A stretch of DNA of 64,000 nt from Ruminococcus flavefaciens 007c. Lineage in GTDB: Bacteria > Bacillota > Clostridia > Oscillospirales > Ruminococcaceae. The stretch is taken from the NCBI RefSeq assembly GCF_000571935.1, contig NZ_ATAX01000016.1:186001-250000 (forward strand). The letters are read 5' to 3'. The notes under the pieces are model-generated. The model did no database searches and was not told the DNA's origin. It saw only the letters and a program-made list of their open reading frames with translations. Both the position numbers and the translations under genes were made by a program. Shown piece by piece: positions 48,753 to 57,381 of the stretch. Each line of letters starts with the position of its first letter. Position 1 is the first letter of the stretch.

Positions 48753-50798
48753 TTACCACCTGCTTACCCTTTCCTCGGGAGCAACGTACATTCCGTCGCC
48801 CTCCTTTATATCGTATACTTCATTGAACTTCTTATTCGAGGCAAGGACAGCATTTACACGTATCTTCTCGGGACTGTGTTCATCAGTCTTGAGTCTTTCG
48901 ATACCGCTGGAATCCACTGAAAGAGAACACCATGTCTTTGCATAGCTCTCAAAGAGCTTCTTCAGCTCTTCCTTATCGTCAAGTATATTTGTGACACATT
49001 CAACGCCGCTGAGATCGGCATAATTCTCTCCATTGGTAAGCTTTCCGTCAACATGGAATACCTCCATGATGGTATATTTGCTGTAATAATCGGTAAGAAC
49101 GTCTGCACGCTCGTCAAGTATCTTCTTGTCTTCCTCTCCCAGCCATGAAGGATCGTATTTTCCTTCGGGTGAGAAATTGATGCAGTTGGAGTCGAAGGCA
49201 TGACCTATCTCATGTCCCATAACTGTACCAAGTCCGCCGAGATTTGCGGCATGGTCGCCCTTGGGATCAAACATGGGCGGCTGCATGATGGCTACGGTGA
49301 CATTTATGGTATTGCACGGGAGATACTGTGCGTTTACATCCGTAGAAAGCATCATTGCCTTCATTCTGTCCATGGGCGATGAAAGCAGCTCCAGCTTATC
49401 GTCCATGACTTTTCTGGTCAGAGCCTTATCGCTCTCGTAAAGGCTGCTGCCCACAAGCTTTGCGTCCTTGGCATTGACCTTATGAGGCTCGGGAGCTGTT
49501 ATGAGCTTGATTCCATCAAGCTTTTTCCTGAGTGCCTTTCTTGTATCCGCAGATAACCAGTCGGCATTGGCAATGAGCTCGCGGTAGCTGCCTATTATCT
49601 CATCGAACATATCATGTATTCCCTTGTCAAGCTCGGGAGTATAATAACGCTCGGTATATATCTCGCTTACCTGCTTTGAAAGGTAATTCAGTACCACTGA
49701 GGCTGCCTGATCATCCTCGGCTTCCTTGCTCTTCGGGAAGTAATCCGAAAGGATCTCGCTGCTGTCAGGTATAAAATAACCCATCGAAGAAATGTATGTG
49801 GAATAGATATAGGCCTTCCATTTATCAAGATTCTCGTCTGTAAAGAGCTCGTTGATCTTCTCGCACTGTCCGCGGTCTATCACATACAGACCGTCTGCCC
49901 TGCTCTTTGCGTCAGCACAGAATACATCGATAAGAGACACATCAAGATTTGAGAAGATGCTGTCGAACTCCTCAAAGCTCGTCTTTTCCAGAGCAAGAAG
50001 ATGACCCATATCGTTCGCGCCTTCAAAATCAGTATTGTTTGCAATGTCCATGCCGATGTATACCATCTGTCTGCCCTTCTCATCGGCAGTATCATAGTCG
50101 TCGCCCTGTATCCTGAACATATCCCTTGCGATATTGTTCGGAGCCTCACATTTCGATATCTCATCGTGAATGGACTCAAGACTGGTTCCGAGGAAGCTCT
50201 GCATGGGATAAAGGTACATAGCATATCTGCTGCTGTCCTTATAATCGTGCATAACTTCAAACTGGAAAATGGACGGAGATCCGTAATTCAGTGTAAGATC
50301 GCCGTAAACAGACATGAGCTCGCTGATGTTCCCGGCATTGAGTATCCTGTCACAGTTTGCCATGATCTCCTTTTCAGCTGTTCCGTCGTCCTTATAGCTT
50401 ATAGCCTGGGCATAGATATCATGAATAAGCTGTTCGTTGGTACCCGGAGCATACTTTTTGTCTGACTTTCCGATCTCCTTTACGATCTTCTCGGATGGAC
50501 TTTCATCAGATTCATCCATAAACACTGATGTGCCGTACTGACCGTAAGGTATCTCGGCATCCTTCAGAGTGGCATAATTGACATATCCGTAGAAGTCATC
50601 CTGAGGTCTTATATCCCCGTCAGTCTTTTTTTCATCTGCCTTCGCCCCGTCGGCAGAACCTTCGTTGCCCTCGTCATCTTCTGAAAGAACGCTGCTGCTT
50701 GTGCTGCTGTTCTTCTTGCCTGACAATGAACATCCTGCCGAGCTCGCAGTTACTGTCAGCGCAAGAAGAAACGAAAACAGTTTCATGTGTTTCTTCAT
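48753..50798 (-). CDS. M13 (neprilysin-like) zinc metallopeptidase lipoprotein
   Basis: This 681-residue lipoprotein has a lipobox SSAGCS (Cys ~23), an acidic linker and an M13 fold to the end. The zinc site is VMGHEIGHAFD (HExxH) with the third ligand in ENYADLSGVEC (ExxxD). The family Tyr/Trp C-terminus is present (ends ERVSRW). M13 enzymes cut peptides, usually below ~40 residues. It is first in the operon with an ABC exporter, which may import or export its substrates. Ribosome site TGGAGG. Confidence 0.93.
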   Translation of the reverse strand: MKKHMKLFSFLLALTVTASSAGCSLSGKKNSSTSSSVLSEDDEGNEGSADGAKADEKKTDGDIRPQDDFYGYVNYATLKDAEIPYGQYGTSVFMDESDESPSEKIVKEIGKSDKKYAPGTNEQLIHDIYAQAISYKDDGTAEKEIMANCDRILNAGNISELMSVYGDLTLNYGSPSIFQFEVMHDYKDSSRYAMYLYPMQSFLGTSLESIHDEISKCEAPNNIARDMFRIQGDDYDTADEKGRQMVYIGMDIANNTDFEGANDMGHLLALEKTSFEEFDSIFSNLDVSLIDVFCADAKSRADGLYVIDRGQCEKINELFTDENLDKWKAYIYSTYISSMGYFIPDSSEILSDYFPKSKEAEDDQAASVVLNYLSKQVSEIYTERYYTPELDKGIHDMFDEIIGSYRELIANADWLSADTRKALRKKLDGIKLITAPEPHKVNAKDAKLVGSSLYESDKALTRKVMDDKLELLSSPMDRMKAMMLSTDVNAQYLPCNTINVTVAIMQPPMFDPKGDHAANLGGLGTVMGHEIGHAFDSNCINFSPEGKYDPSWLGEEDKKILDERADVLTDYYSKYTIMEVFHVDGKLTNGENYADLSGVECVTNILDDKEELKKLFESYAKTWCSLSVDSSGIERLKTDEHSPEKIRVNAVLASNKKFNEVYDIKEGDGMYVAPEERVSRW

Positions 50799-50923
50799 TT
50801 CAATCCTCCAATAATTATTACGTTATATAATGTGGCTAAAATATAGCGCAATATTAATTATACATCTTCGGACAGGGGTTGTCAATTATTTCACAGCTTC
50901 ATCCTGCACGTGTGTATATATAC

Positions 50924-50952
50924 ATTATATACATTATTCACTTATTTGTCAA
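50924..50952 (-). promoter_or_regulatory. Consensus promoter for the M13-ABC operon
   Basis: Minus strand: TTGACA (50952-50947), 17 bp and TATAAT (50929-50924). Confidence 0.85.
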
Positions 50953-50980
50953 GCCTTTATCAAAATATTTTTCCTGTTCT

Positions 50981-51011
50981 TAAAAAGTAAAAAGGAAGCC
51001 CGAAAGCTTCC
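50981..51011 (-). terminator. Terminator of the anion permease gene
   Basis: The minus strand has GGAAGC / GCTTCC (51011-51006 with 50999-50994) followed by TTTTTACTTTTT. Confidence 0.75.
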
Positions 51012-51021
51012 CTGAGATGTT

Positions 51022-52227
51022 TTATATGATCGTTATGATGTACTGTACCGCAAGCAGCAGTATCAGCAATGCAAAATTTATGACAGTAAATACCGCAAAA
51101 TACCTTCCTGCCTTTGCACGCTCCTCCCTGCGGTAGATCTGGAACGAGATAAGGCTGGCAAGAGATGCTATGATAGTTCCGAAGCCTCCTATATCTACTC
51201 CAAGCAGGAGCTCAGTGCCCTTGCCGGTAAACTCGGCAAGCATCACCGCAGCAGGTACATTGCTTATGAACTGTGAGAGCAGAGCCGATACTATCAGCTC
51301 CCGTCCGTCAAGTATACGTGAGAAAAAGCCGCTGACCGCTTCCACGCGGGCTATATTTCCCACAAACACAAAGAAGCATATAAATGTGGCGAGCAGTGAG
51401 TAATCCACCTTTGCCAGCAGTTTTTTATCGCAGGCAAGTGCGGCTGCCAGTGCTGCTATAAGACATACCCAGTCGGGTACAAGCCTGAAGACCGCAGCTA
51501 TGCAAAGCAGAAACAGTCCTGCATACACCGCTGCCTTTATCACAGGCACCTTTGCCCCGCTGTCATCGGAGGTCTCGCATTTGTCCTTTGGCAATAAAAA
51601 TGTGAGCAGCATTACCGCAGCAAGTCCCACAGCTCCCACAGGCAGCATGGTCCGCAGGAACGTCATGGCTGTAAGTCCGTATTTATCGTAAAGGAACAGA
51701 TTCTGCGGATTTCCTACGGGAGTCATCATGCTTCCGAGATTTGCAGCAGCCGTCTCCAGCACTATAGTCAGTATCAGGCTCTTTTCGTCCTTTATACCGC
51801 TGTATATCAGCAGTGTCAGCGGTACAAAGGTTATGAGCGCCACATCGTTGGTGATCAGCATCGCACTGAAAAAGCATATCAGCGTAAGCACCGCGCCAAG
51901 CCTGCGAACTGTTCCCGTGCGCCTGAGAAGCTGTCCCGTAACCTTGTCGAATATCCCTATGGTGCGGAATCCCGCTACTGCCGTCATAAGCGCGAAAAGC
52001 TCTATGAGCACCGTTCTGTTGCAATAGCCCATGTACGCCTTATCGGGCGGTACCGCTATCATAGTCACCAGAGCCAGTACAAATGATATGACCAGTACGG
52101 GCTGTGCCTTGATAAAACCTGTTATACGCTTCAGATCAGCTCCCTTTTTCGTGCAGACGTTTACTGACGCCCTCTGTACTCCGCCTGTGGCGGTCAAAGG
52201 TGTGCGGAGCCTTGTTTCCTTATTCAT
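51022..52227 (-). CDS. ArsB/NhaD/SLC13-superfamily anion permease
   Basis: This 401-residue protein has ten to eleven membrane helices. The first half carries ITNDVALITFVPL and MMTPVGNPQNLFLY, the paired motifs of the ion-transporter superfamily; the second half repeats them as FISNVPAAVML. Substrates in this group include dicarboxylates, arsenite and sodium/proton exchange; none can be chosen here. A ~35-residue basic N-terminal leader precedes the first helix. Ribosome site AAGGAAG. Confidence 0.85.
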   Translation of the reverse strand: MNKETRLRTPLTATGGVQRASVNVCTKKGADLKRITGFIKAQPVLVISFVLALVTMIAVPPDKAYMGYCNRTVLIELFALMTAVAGFRTIGIFDKVTGQLLRRTGTVRRLGAVLTLICFFSAMLITNDVALITFVPLTLLIYSGIKDEKSLILTIVLETAAANLGSMMTPVGNPQNLFLYDKYGLTAMTFLRTMLPVGAVGLAAVMLLTFLLPKDKCETSDDSGAKVPVIKAAVYAGLFLLCIAAVFRLVPDWVCLIAALAAALACDKKLLAKVDYSLLATFICFFVFVGNIARVEAVSGFFSRILDGRELIVSALLSQFISNVPAAVMLAEFTGKGTELLLGVDIGGFGTIIASLASLISFQIYRREERAKAGRYFAVFTVINFALLILLLAVQYIITII

Positions 52228-52320
52228 ATTATCTTCCTTTCAGATCAACTGAAAAAGATTATACCACTTTTTAACGTCCGAGTCAATCAGTTTTTTACAC
52301 ATCATTATATTTATTTTTAC

Positions 52321-52349
52321 TTGATTTTTTGCCGCAGCTGTGATATAAT
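52321..52349 (+). promoter_or_regulatory. Promoter for the MATE gene
   Basis: TTGATT (52321-52326), 17 bp and extended -10 TGATATAAT (52341-52349). Confidence 0.75.
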
Positions 52350-52375
52350 GTTTCCTATTAGGCAGGAGGATATAT

Positions 52376-53773
52376 ATGTTGTCAGGATTCAGGAAAAAAT
52401 TCATAGGGAACAGGGCTTTCTATAAAATGGTGCTCAGCATGACAATTCCGATGATATTGCAGATGATGGTCACTAACCTTGTCAGCCTTATAGATAATAT
52501 AATGGTGGGCAGACTCGGCACAGAACCCATGAGCGGCGTTTCCATAATCAACCAGTTTGTTTTCGTATTCAATGTGACGGTTTTCGGCGCAGTGGCCGGT
52601 CCGAGCATTTTCGGAGCGCAGTTCTTCGGAAAGGGCGATCATACAGGTCAGAAGCATACCTTCCGCTTTCGTCTGCTGGTATGCGCTGCCATTATCATAC
52701 TCGCCGCTTTTGTATGCAGAGCCTTCGGTTCTCCGCTGATCTCCCTTTTCATCAGCAAGGAAAGCAACGTTGAACAGGCTGAGCATATACTTTCAAGCGG
52801 TATGGAATACCTAAAAATAATAATCATAGGTTTTATCCCCTTCGGTATCGGTCAGGCCTATTCCAGCGTCACCCGCGAATGCGGCAACACAAAAGCTCCC
52901 ATGGCAGCTGCCATGTCGGCTGTGGGACTGAATATACTGCTTGACTGGTGCCTTATCTTCGGCAAGCTGGGCTTCCCCGCCATGGGTGTGAAAGGAGCTG
53001 CCTGGGCAACCGTCATCGCAAAGACCGCCGAGGCTCTTGTGGTAATTGTATGGACTCATACCAATAAGGATAAAAACAAGTATATCATCGGTCTTTTCCG
53101 TGATTTCCACATACCACGAAGGCTTATTGCTGATATGACTAAAAAAGGCATTCCCATGCTTGTGAACGAATTTCTCTGGTCACTGGGAATGTCGGTAGTT
53201 ATGCAGTGCTATTCCGTAAGAAGCACCGATGTTGTAGCTGCAAGAAATATCTCAAGTACAATGACAAACCTTTTTAACTCTGTATACGTTCAGATGGGAG
53301 CCTGCATAGCTATAATCGTCGGCGCAAGACTGGGCGCCAACAAGCTGAAGGAAGCACGCGATACGGATAACAAGCTGCTTTTCTTCGCAGTCGTTTCCGC
53401 TGCTGCGGTAGGTATACTGATACTCCCCCTCGCACCGCTGTTCCCGAAGCTGTACAACACCGAGCCTTCGGTGCGCTCGCTTGCTGCATACATGATAGTC
53501 ATCCAGTCACTGGCCACTCCGATGTGGAGCTATACCAACGCCTGCTATTTTACTTTAAGAAGCGGCGGAAAAACAGGTATAACCTTCCTTTTCGACTTTG
53601 GCTTCACATGGCTGATAATGATACCCCTTGCAGCTGTGCTCGCCTATTGCACCGACCTCGACATACGGATAGTATTCGCAGCAGTCACCTTCTCCGAGAT
53701 CATAAAGGTGGCTATAGGCTATTTCATGGTCCGCAGCAATATCTGGATAAACAATATAGTTGACGATAAGTAA
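52376..53773 (+). CDS. MATE-family efflux protein
   Basis: This 465-residue membrane protein has twelve helices in two homologous halves. The N-terminal half has MTIPMILQMMVTNLVSLIDNIMVGRLGT. A second landmark is KKGIPMLVNEFLWSLGMSVVMQCY. MATE proteins export drugs or metabolites using sodium or proton gradients. It is a single gene with its own promoter, ribosome site CAGGAGG and terminator. Confidence 0.92.
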   Translation: MLSGFRKKFIGNRAFYKMVLSMTIPMILQMMVTNLVSLIDNIMVGRLGTEPMSGVSIINQFVFVFNVTVFGAVAGPSIFGAQFFGKGDHTGQKHTFRFRLLVCAAIIILAAFVCRAFGSPLISLFISKESNVEQAEHILSSGMEYLKIIIIGFIPFGIGQAYSSVTRECGNTKAPMAAAMSAVGLNILLDWCLIFGKLGFPAMGVKGAAWATVIAKTAEALVVIVWTHTNKDKNKYIIGLFRDFHIPRRLIADMTKKGIPMLVNEFLWSLGMSVVMQCYSVRSTDVVAARNISSTMTNLFNSVYVQMGACIAIIVGARLGANKLKEARDTDNKLLFFAVVSAAAVGILILPLAPLFPKLYNTEPSVRSLAAYMIVIQSLATPMWSYTNACYFTLRSGGKTGITFLFDFGFTWLIMIPLAAVLAYCTDLDIRIVFAAVTFSEIIKVAIGYFMVRSNIWINNIVDDK

Positions 53774-53774
53774 G

Positions 53775-53816
53775 AAAAGCCGCAGCTTCGTAAATGAAGC
53801 TGCGGCTTTTCCTTTT
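53775..53816. terminator. Bidirectional terminator between MATE and the GH43 gene
   Basis: AAAAGCCGCAGCTTC / GAAGCTGCGGCTTTT, 15-bp stem with a 6-base loop, T-rich on both sides. Confidence 0.88.
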
Positions 53817-53834
53817 CAGAGGAGAAATTACTCA

Positions 53835-56800
53835 TTATGCCTTGAATAATGCACGTACAAAATTGTAGAAATGGGCGTGTATGGAATTATCACCGTGATA
53901 ACCGCCCTGTACGTAGTGCCAGATATGAGGAACTCCATTCTTGGTGAAGCTGTCATTATATCCGCTGGGGATATCGTATACAGTCTGGTCATTGCTTCCT
54001 GCGGTGATGAAAAGGAGGTGAGGCTCCTCTCCGCTCTTCCAGTTGAAGCTGCCCGTAACTCCCGGGGCAGGACATATAGCTCCCACATATCCGAAGAGAT
54101 CGGGACACTGCATACCTATCAGGAGAGACTCTCGTCCGCCCATGGAAAAGCCCGTTATGGCAGTATTGTCCCTGCCTTTCTTTACACTGTAGTTCTTTTC
54201 GATATAGGGCATGAGATCCTTTGTGAGGTCGTTGATGAAGTTATCGTATGCCGCATTGTTGGCATCGTCCATTCCCGAGCAACTCTCCTGTGTGGCACTT
54301 GAATAGATGTAAGGGAACACAACTATCATATCCTCTGCCTCGCCCTCTGCGATCGCGTTACCGATTATCTGGCGGGTATACATAGTACCGTTGCCCTTGA
54401 TTATCATTCTGTCCTGGTTCTCCCAGTAGCCGTGCATGGCGTAGAGCACGGGATACTTTCTGTTCTCGTCATAATTGGCGGGAAGAAGTATATTATAGGG
54501 CTTGTTGCGCTTGCAGGTGGTGGAATAATATGTACCGCTCTTTATTGTGCCGTACTTCACTCCCGACTTCTCCTGATGTGAGGAATCCGGCTCTGTATTG
54601 ACGACCTTTGCCTCAACGAGCCTGGTATAGTCCGCCATGGAGTACTGAGCAGGCTTTTCATCCTCCTTGATCTCAGCCTTCGGGAACTCGGTTATCTTGC
54701 CCAGAACATACTGCTGTATGAGCAGCAGGTCGGCTACACCGCATACCTTGTCCCTGTTGACATCATATGCCTTTTCAGCTCTGGAATCTGCAAATTTTTC
54801 GCTGATAAGTGCCTTCCTTGCGGCTATCATATCAAAGCTGTCAACTACCTCATCGCCGTTGACGTCGCCCGGTATCAGCTGAGCCGCCTTAGGTCCGTCT
54901 ATTACTGTTCCCGCAACAGCTCCGATAGCCTCATCAATATAGAAGCCGTATTTGTCCTCGGCTGTTTCAACGTAGAACTGCATATTTGTGGCATTTTCAG
55001 GTATCCTGTAATTGGTATTGCTGAGCTGTATCCACTCGCCCTTGGGAACGTTCTCGACAATGGCTATCTTATCGTACTTTGCAGAGTCAGACCCGTCTTC
55101 ATACTGAAGAGTGAGATAGAAGGTCTGCGAATCAGGTCCCTCGTCGTATTTTACCACGGTGCTGAAGCTGTACTCCTCTCCTGCCTTGAATACCTTTGCA
55201 GGAAGTGTACGTGAAGCACCGTTCCAGTTGGCTTCTCTGCCTGTGCAGGCAAGTGAAGCAGAGCCTGCATAATGCTCGTTATTATTTGTCTCAACAATTG
55301 CAGAGCCTCTTCCCAGCCATGATTCGGAGCCGTTTTCAAATGTGTTATGGAAGTAGTATCCGTTTTCGTCAGGCTCAATGACCGCAGCCTGGCCGCTGAG
55401 TACCTTGCTTCCGTCACAGCCGTTCCAGCTCTGGCGTTCATACTCGAAAAAGTCGATATCCGCATAGCCGCCTGTAGTCTTTGTAGCATAGCTGTATATG
55501 CCGCTGCGGTAGCCTGTAAAGAGCTTGAGGTCGTAGGACATGGAGAGCTCCTGTCCAAGCTTTGTCCAGCTCTGACCGTCATAAGAATAGTAGAAGTTCG
55601 CCTTGTCGATGTTATTTGAAGAGCTTCCGTCAGAGCTTACATTGGCAAATTTGAAATCTACCTTGAGATATATCTCGTCGCCGCTCATATTCTGCTCTGC
55701 AACTATCTTGTTGGAGCTGTTTCCTATATCGTCGCCGCCGTTGACGGACATATACACCTTCCTGGTTCCGCTGTCATCCACACGGACACCGATACAGCCG
55801 TACTTCAGCTGGAATGCCGAAAGACCTGCATAGTCGCCTGGCTTCATATTCGATGAATCAAGCTTGATGAAGCTGCTGCACGCAGGACCTTCCGTTCGCA
55901 TGGTCAGAGTATTGCGGGAATCCAGAAGATGTGAGGCTGTGGACTTGTTCTTCAGACGGAGCCAGCCTTCACGCTCGGTCACCGACCATGCGCTGTTGTC
56001 CGGATTGTGGTTCCACTGCCATTCAAGTGCAAGATCGTTGGAGGAGTAGTCAAAATAGTCATCACCTGCAAGATCTGTGCCTCTGTCTTCGACGGGGAGC
56101 TCCAGCTTGACAGGAGCCTTGCCGTTAACACCCATCATAGGCCAGTTATTCTGCCATGTAACGGGAACAAGCACGGGGATACGTCCTACCGCGCCATGAT
56201 CCTGGAAGAGCATAGCATACCACTTTCCGTCGGGAGTATCAACTATACCGCCCTGGGCAACTCCGCTTCCATAGGATCCAAGCCCCGAATCAAACACGTA
56301 TTTGCTCTCATAGTTACCGAGGAGCTCCCTGCTTCTGTAGCATATCTCCACACGGCCTGTATTGCTTGGCCATGCGATGATGAATATATAGTAATAGTCG
56401 CCTATCTTCTGGATATGCGAGCCTTCACCCGCTACGTATCCCGAGATATTGGTCTTGAAAAGAGTCTTGTCAGCGCCGCCCTGCTTGAAGCCTGTCAGAT
56501 CGGAATTGAGCTCCTTGATCTTGATCTCGCCTCCGCCGTAAACAAGATAATTCCTTCCGTCGTCGTCAAAGAGCAGTGAAGCGTCATGGTACATACCGTT
56601 GAGCTCAACACGCGACCACTCGCCGTTTTCAATATCATCCGTGGAGAAGATATAGGACTTGTTTGTTCCGTAGCTTCCGAAAAATACGTAGTATTTTCCT
56701 TTCTTTTCGTTGTAGCGCAGACTTGCAGCCCACTGTCCGTGAGAGTAATCATGCTTGCCGTTTTTCAGGTTCTGTACGTCTCCCTCGGCCAGTCTGTCGT

Positions 56801-57077
56801 ATACATAGCTGCATATCTCCCAGTTCACCAGATCCTTTGACTTCATGATGGGAGCGCCCGGACTGAAAAACATGGTGGTGCTCACCATGTAATATGTATC
56901 CCCCACTCTTATTACGTCATCGTCGGGAACATCAGCCCATATTACAGGATTTGATACGGTGGTCGTCTGTGCTGCGGCTGTACTGTCATCCCGCACTGCG
57001 GAAGATGCCGCCGGAAAAGCAACGGCTGCTGCCAGCAGCACGGAAAGTGCCGCTTTTCCTGCATGGAAATGCCTCAT
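53835..57077 (-). CDS. Secreted GH43 - CBM22 - dockerin - CE1 multifunctional enzyme
   Basis: This 1080-residue cellulosomal protein has a signal peptide (~1-30). A GH43 beta-propeller (~40-335) has the base Asp in IWADVPDDDVIRVGDTYYM and acid Glu in GYVAGEGSHIQK. A beta-sandwich of the GH43 C-terminal type (~345-555) follows. A CBM22-like domain (~570-725) comes next. An internal type I dockerin (~738-805: GDVNGDEVVDSFDMIAARKAL; YDVNRDKVCGVADLLLIQQYVL) precedes a CE1 esterase (~825-1080), with nucleophile in TGFSMGGRES and His in GGYHGDNS. It should remove arabinose/xylose and feruloyl or acetyl groups from xylan. Ribosome site AGGAGG. Confidence 0.93.
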   Translation of the reverse strand: MRHFHAGKAALSVLLAAAVAFPAASSAVRDDSTAAAQTTTVSNPVIWADVPDDDVIRVGDTYYMVSTTMFFSPGAPIMKSKDLVNWEICSYVYDRLAEGDVQNLKNGKHDYSHGQWAASLRYNEKKGKYYVFFGSYGTNKSYIFSTDDIENGEWSRVELNGMYHDASLLFDDDGRNYLVYGGGEIKIKELNSDLTGFKQGGADKTLFKTNISGYVAGEGSHIQKIGDYYYIFIIAWPSNTGRVEICYRSRELLGNYESKYVFDSGLGSYGSGVAQGGIVDTPDGKWYAMLFQDHGAVGRIPVLVPVTWQNNWPMMGVNGKAPVKLELPVEDRGTDLAGDDYFDYSSNDLALEWQWNHNPDNSAWSVTEREGWLRLKNKSTASHLLDSRNTLTMRTEGPACSSFIKLDSSNMKPGDYAGLSAFQLKYGCIGVRVDDSGTRKVYMSVNGGDDIGNSSNKIVAEQNMSGDEIYLKVDFKFANVSSDGSSSNNIDKANFYYSYDGQSWTKLGQELSMSYDLKLFTGYRSGIYSYATKTTGGYADIDFFEYERQSWNGCDGSKVLSGQAAVIEPDENGYYFHNTFENGSESWLGRGSAIVETNNNEHYAGSASLACTGREANWNGASRTLPAKVFKAGEEYSFSTVVKYDEGPDSQTFYLTLQYEDGSDSAKYDKIAIVENVPKGEWIQLSNTNYRIPENATNMQFYVETAEDKYGFYIDEAIGAVAGTVIDGPKAAQLIPGDVNGDEVVDSFDMIAARKALISEKFADSRAEKAYDVNRDKVCGVADLLLIQQYVLGKITEFPKAEIKEDEKPAQYSMADYTRLVEAKVVNTEPDSSHQEKSGVKYGTIKSGTYYSTTCKRNKPYNILLPANYDENRKYPVLYAMHGYWENQDRMIIKGNGTMYTRQIIGNAIAEGEAEDMIVVFPYIYSSATQESCSGMDDANNAAYDNFINDLTKDLMPYIEKNYSVKKGRDNTAITGFSMGGRESLLIGMQCPDLFGYVGAICPAPGVTGSFNWKSGEEPHLLFITAGSNDQTVYDIPSGYNDSFTKNGVPHIWHYVQGGYHGDNSIHAHFYNFVRALFKA

Positions 57078-57200
57078 AAGTAATTCCTCCTTTTATTATT
57101 TTCCCCTGATTTTCTTTTTGTCACAACAGAAGCCGTCATCCGTGATCAATTATGCACGATATGTAAGATTTGAACGAATTCAGCTTCCTTATCAACTTAT

Positions 57201-57229
57201 ATTTTACTACTTTAACCAAAGTCCTTCAA
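57201..57229 (-). promoter_or_regulatory. Probable promoter for the GH43 gene
   Basis: Minus strand: TTGAAG (57229-57224), 17 bp and TAAAAT (57206-57201). It leaves a ~120-nt leader. Confidence 0.5.
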
Positions 57230-57319
57230 CCGACATAATGCAGATTTGGTGGATAAAACGTATAACAAGCCGTCCATTTTCACAAAATACTGCAAAATAT
57301 TTCTATAATATCGCTTATA

Positions 57320-57348
57320 TTGACATTCCCATATAAATATGCTATAAT
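57320..57348 (+). promoter_or_regulatory. Consensus promoter for the NlpC/P60-dockerin gene
   Basis: TTGACA (57320-57325), 17 bp and TATAAT (57343-57348). Confidence 0.85.
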
Positions 57349-57381
57349 AAATTATGAACAATTTGTGAAAGGAGCTTTTTT

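Larger units (their letters stand above)
57078..57381. other. 304-bp divergent intergenic region
   Basis: It holds promoters for both the GH43 (minus) and NlpC/P60-dockerin (plus) genes. The middle is AT-rich, with no gene or recognised RNA structure. Confidence 0.7.
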
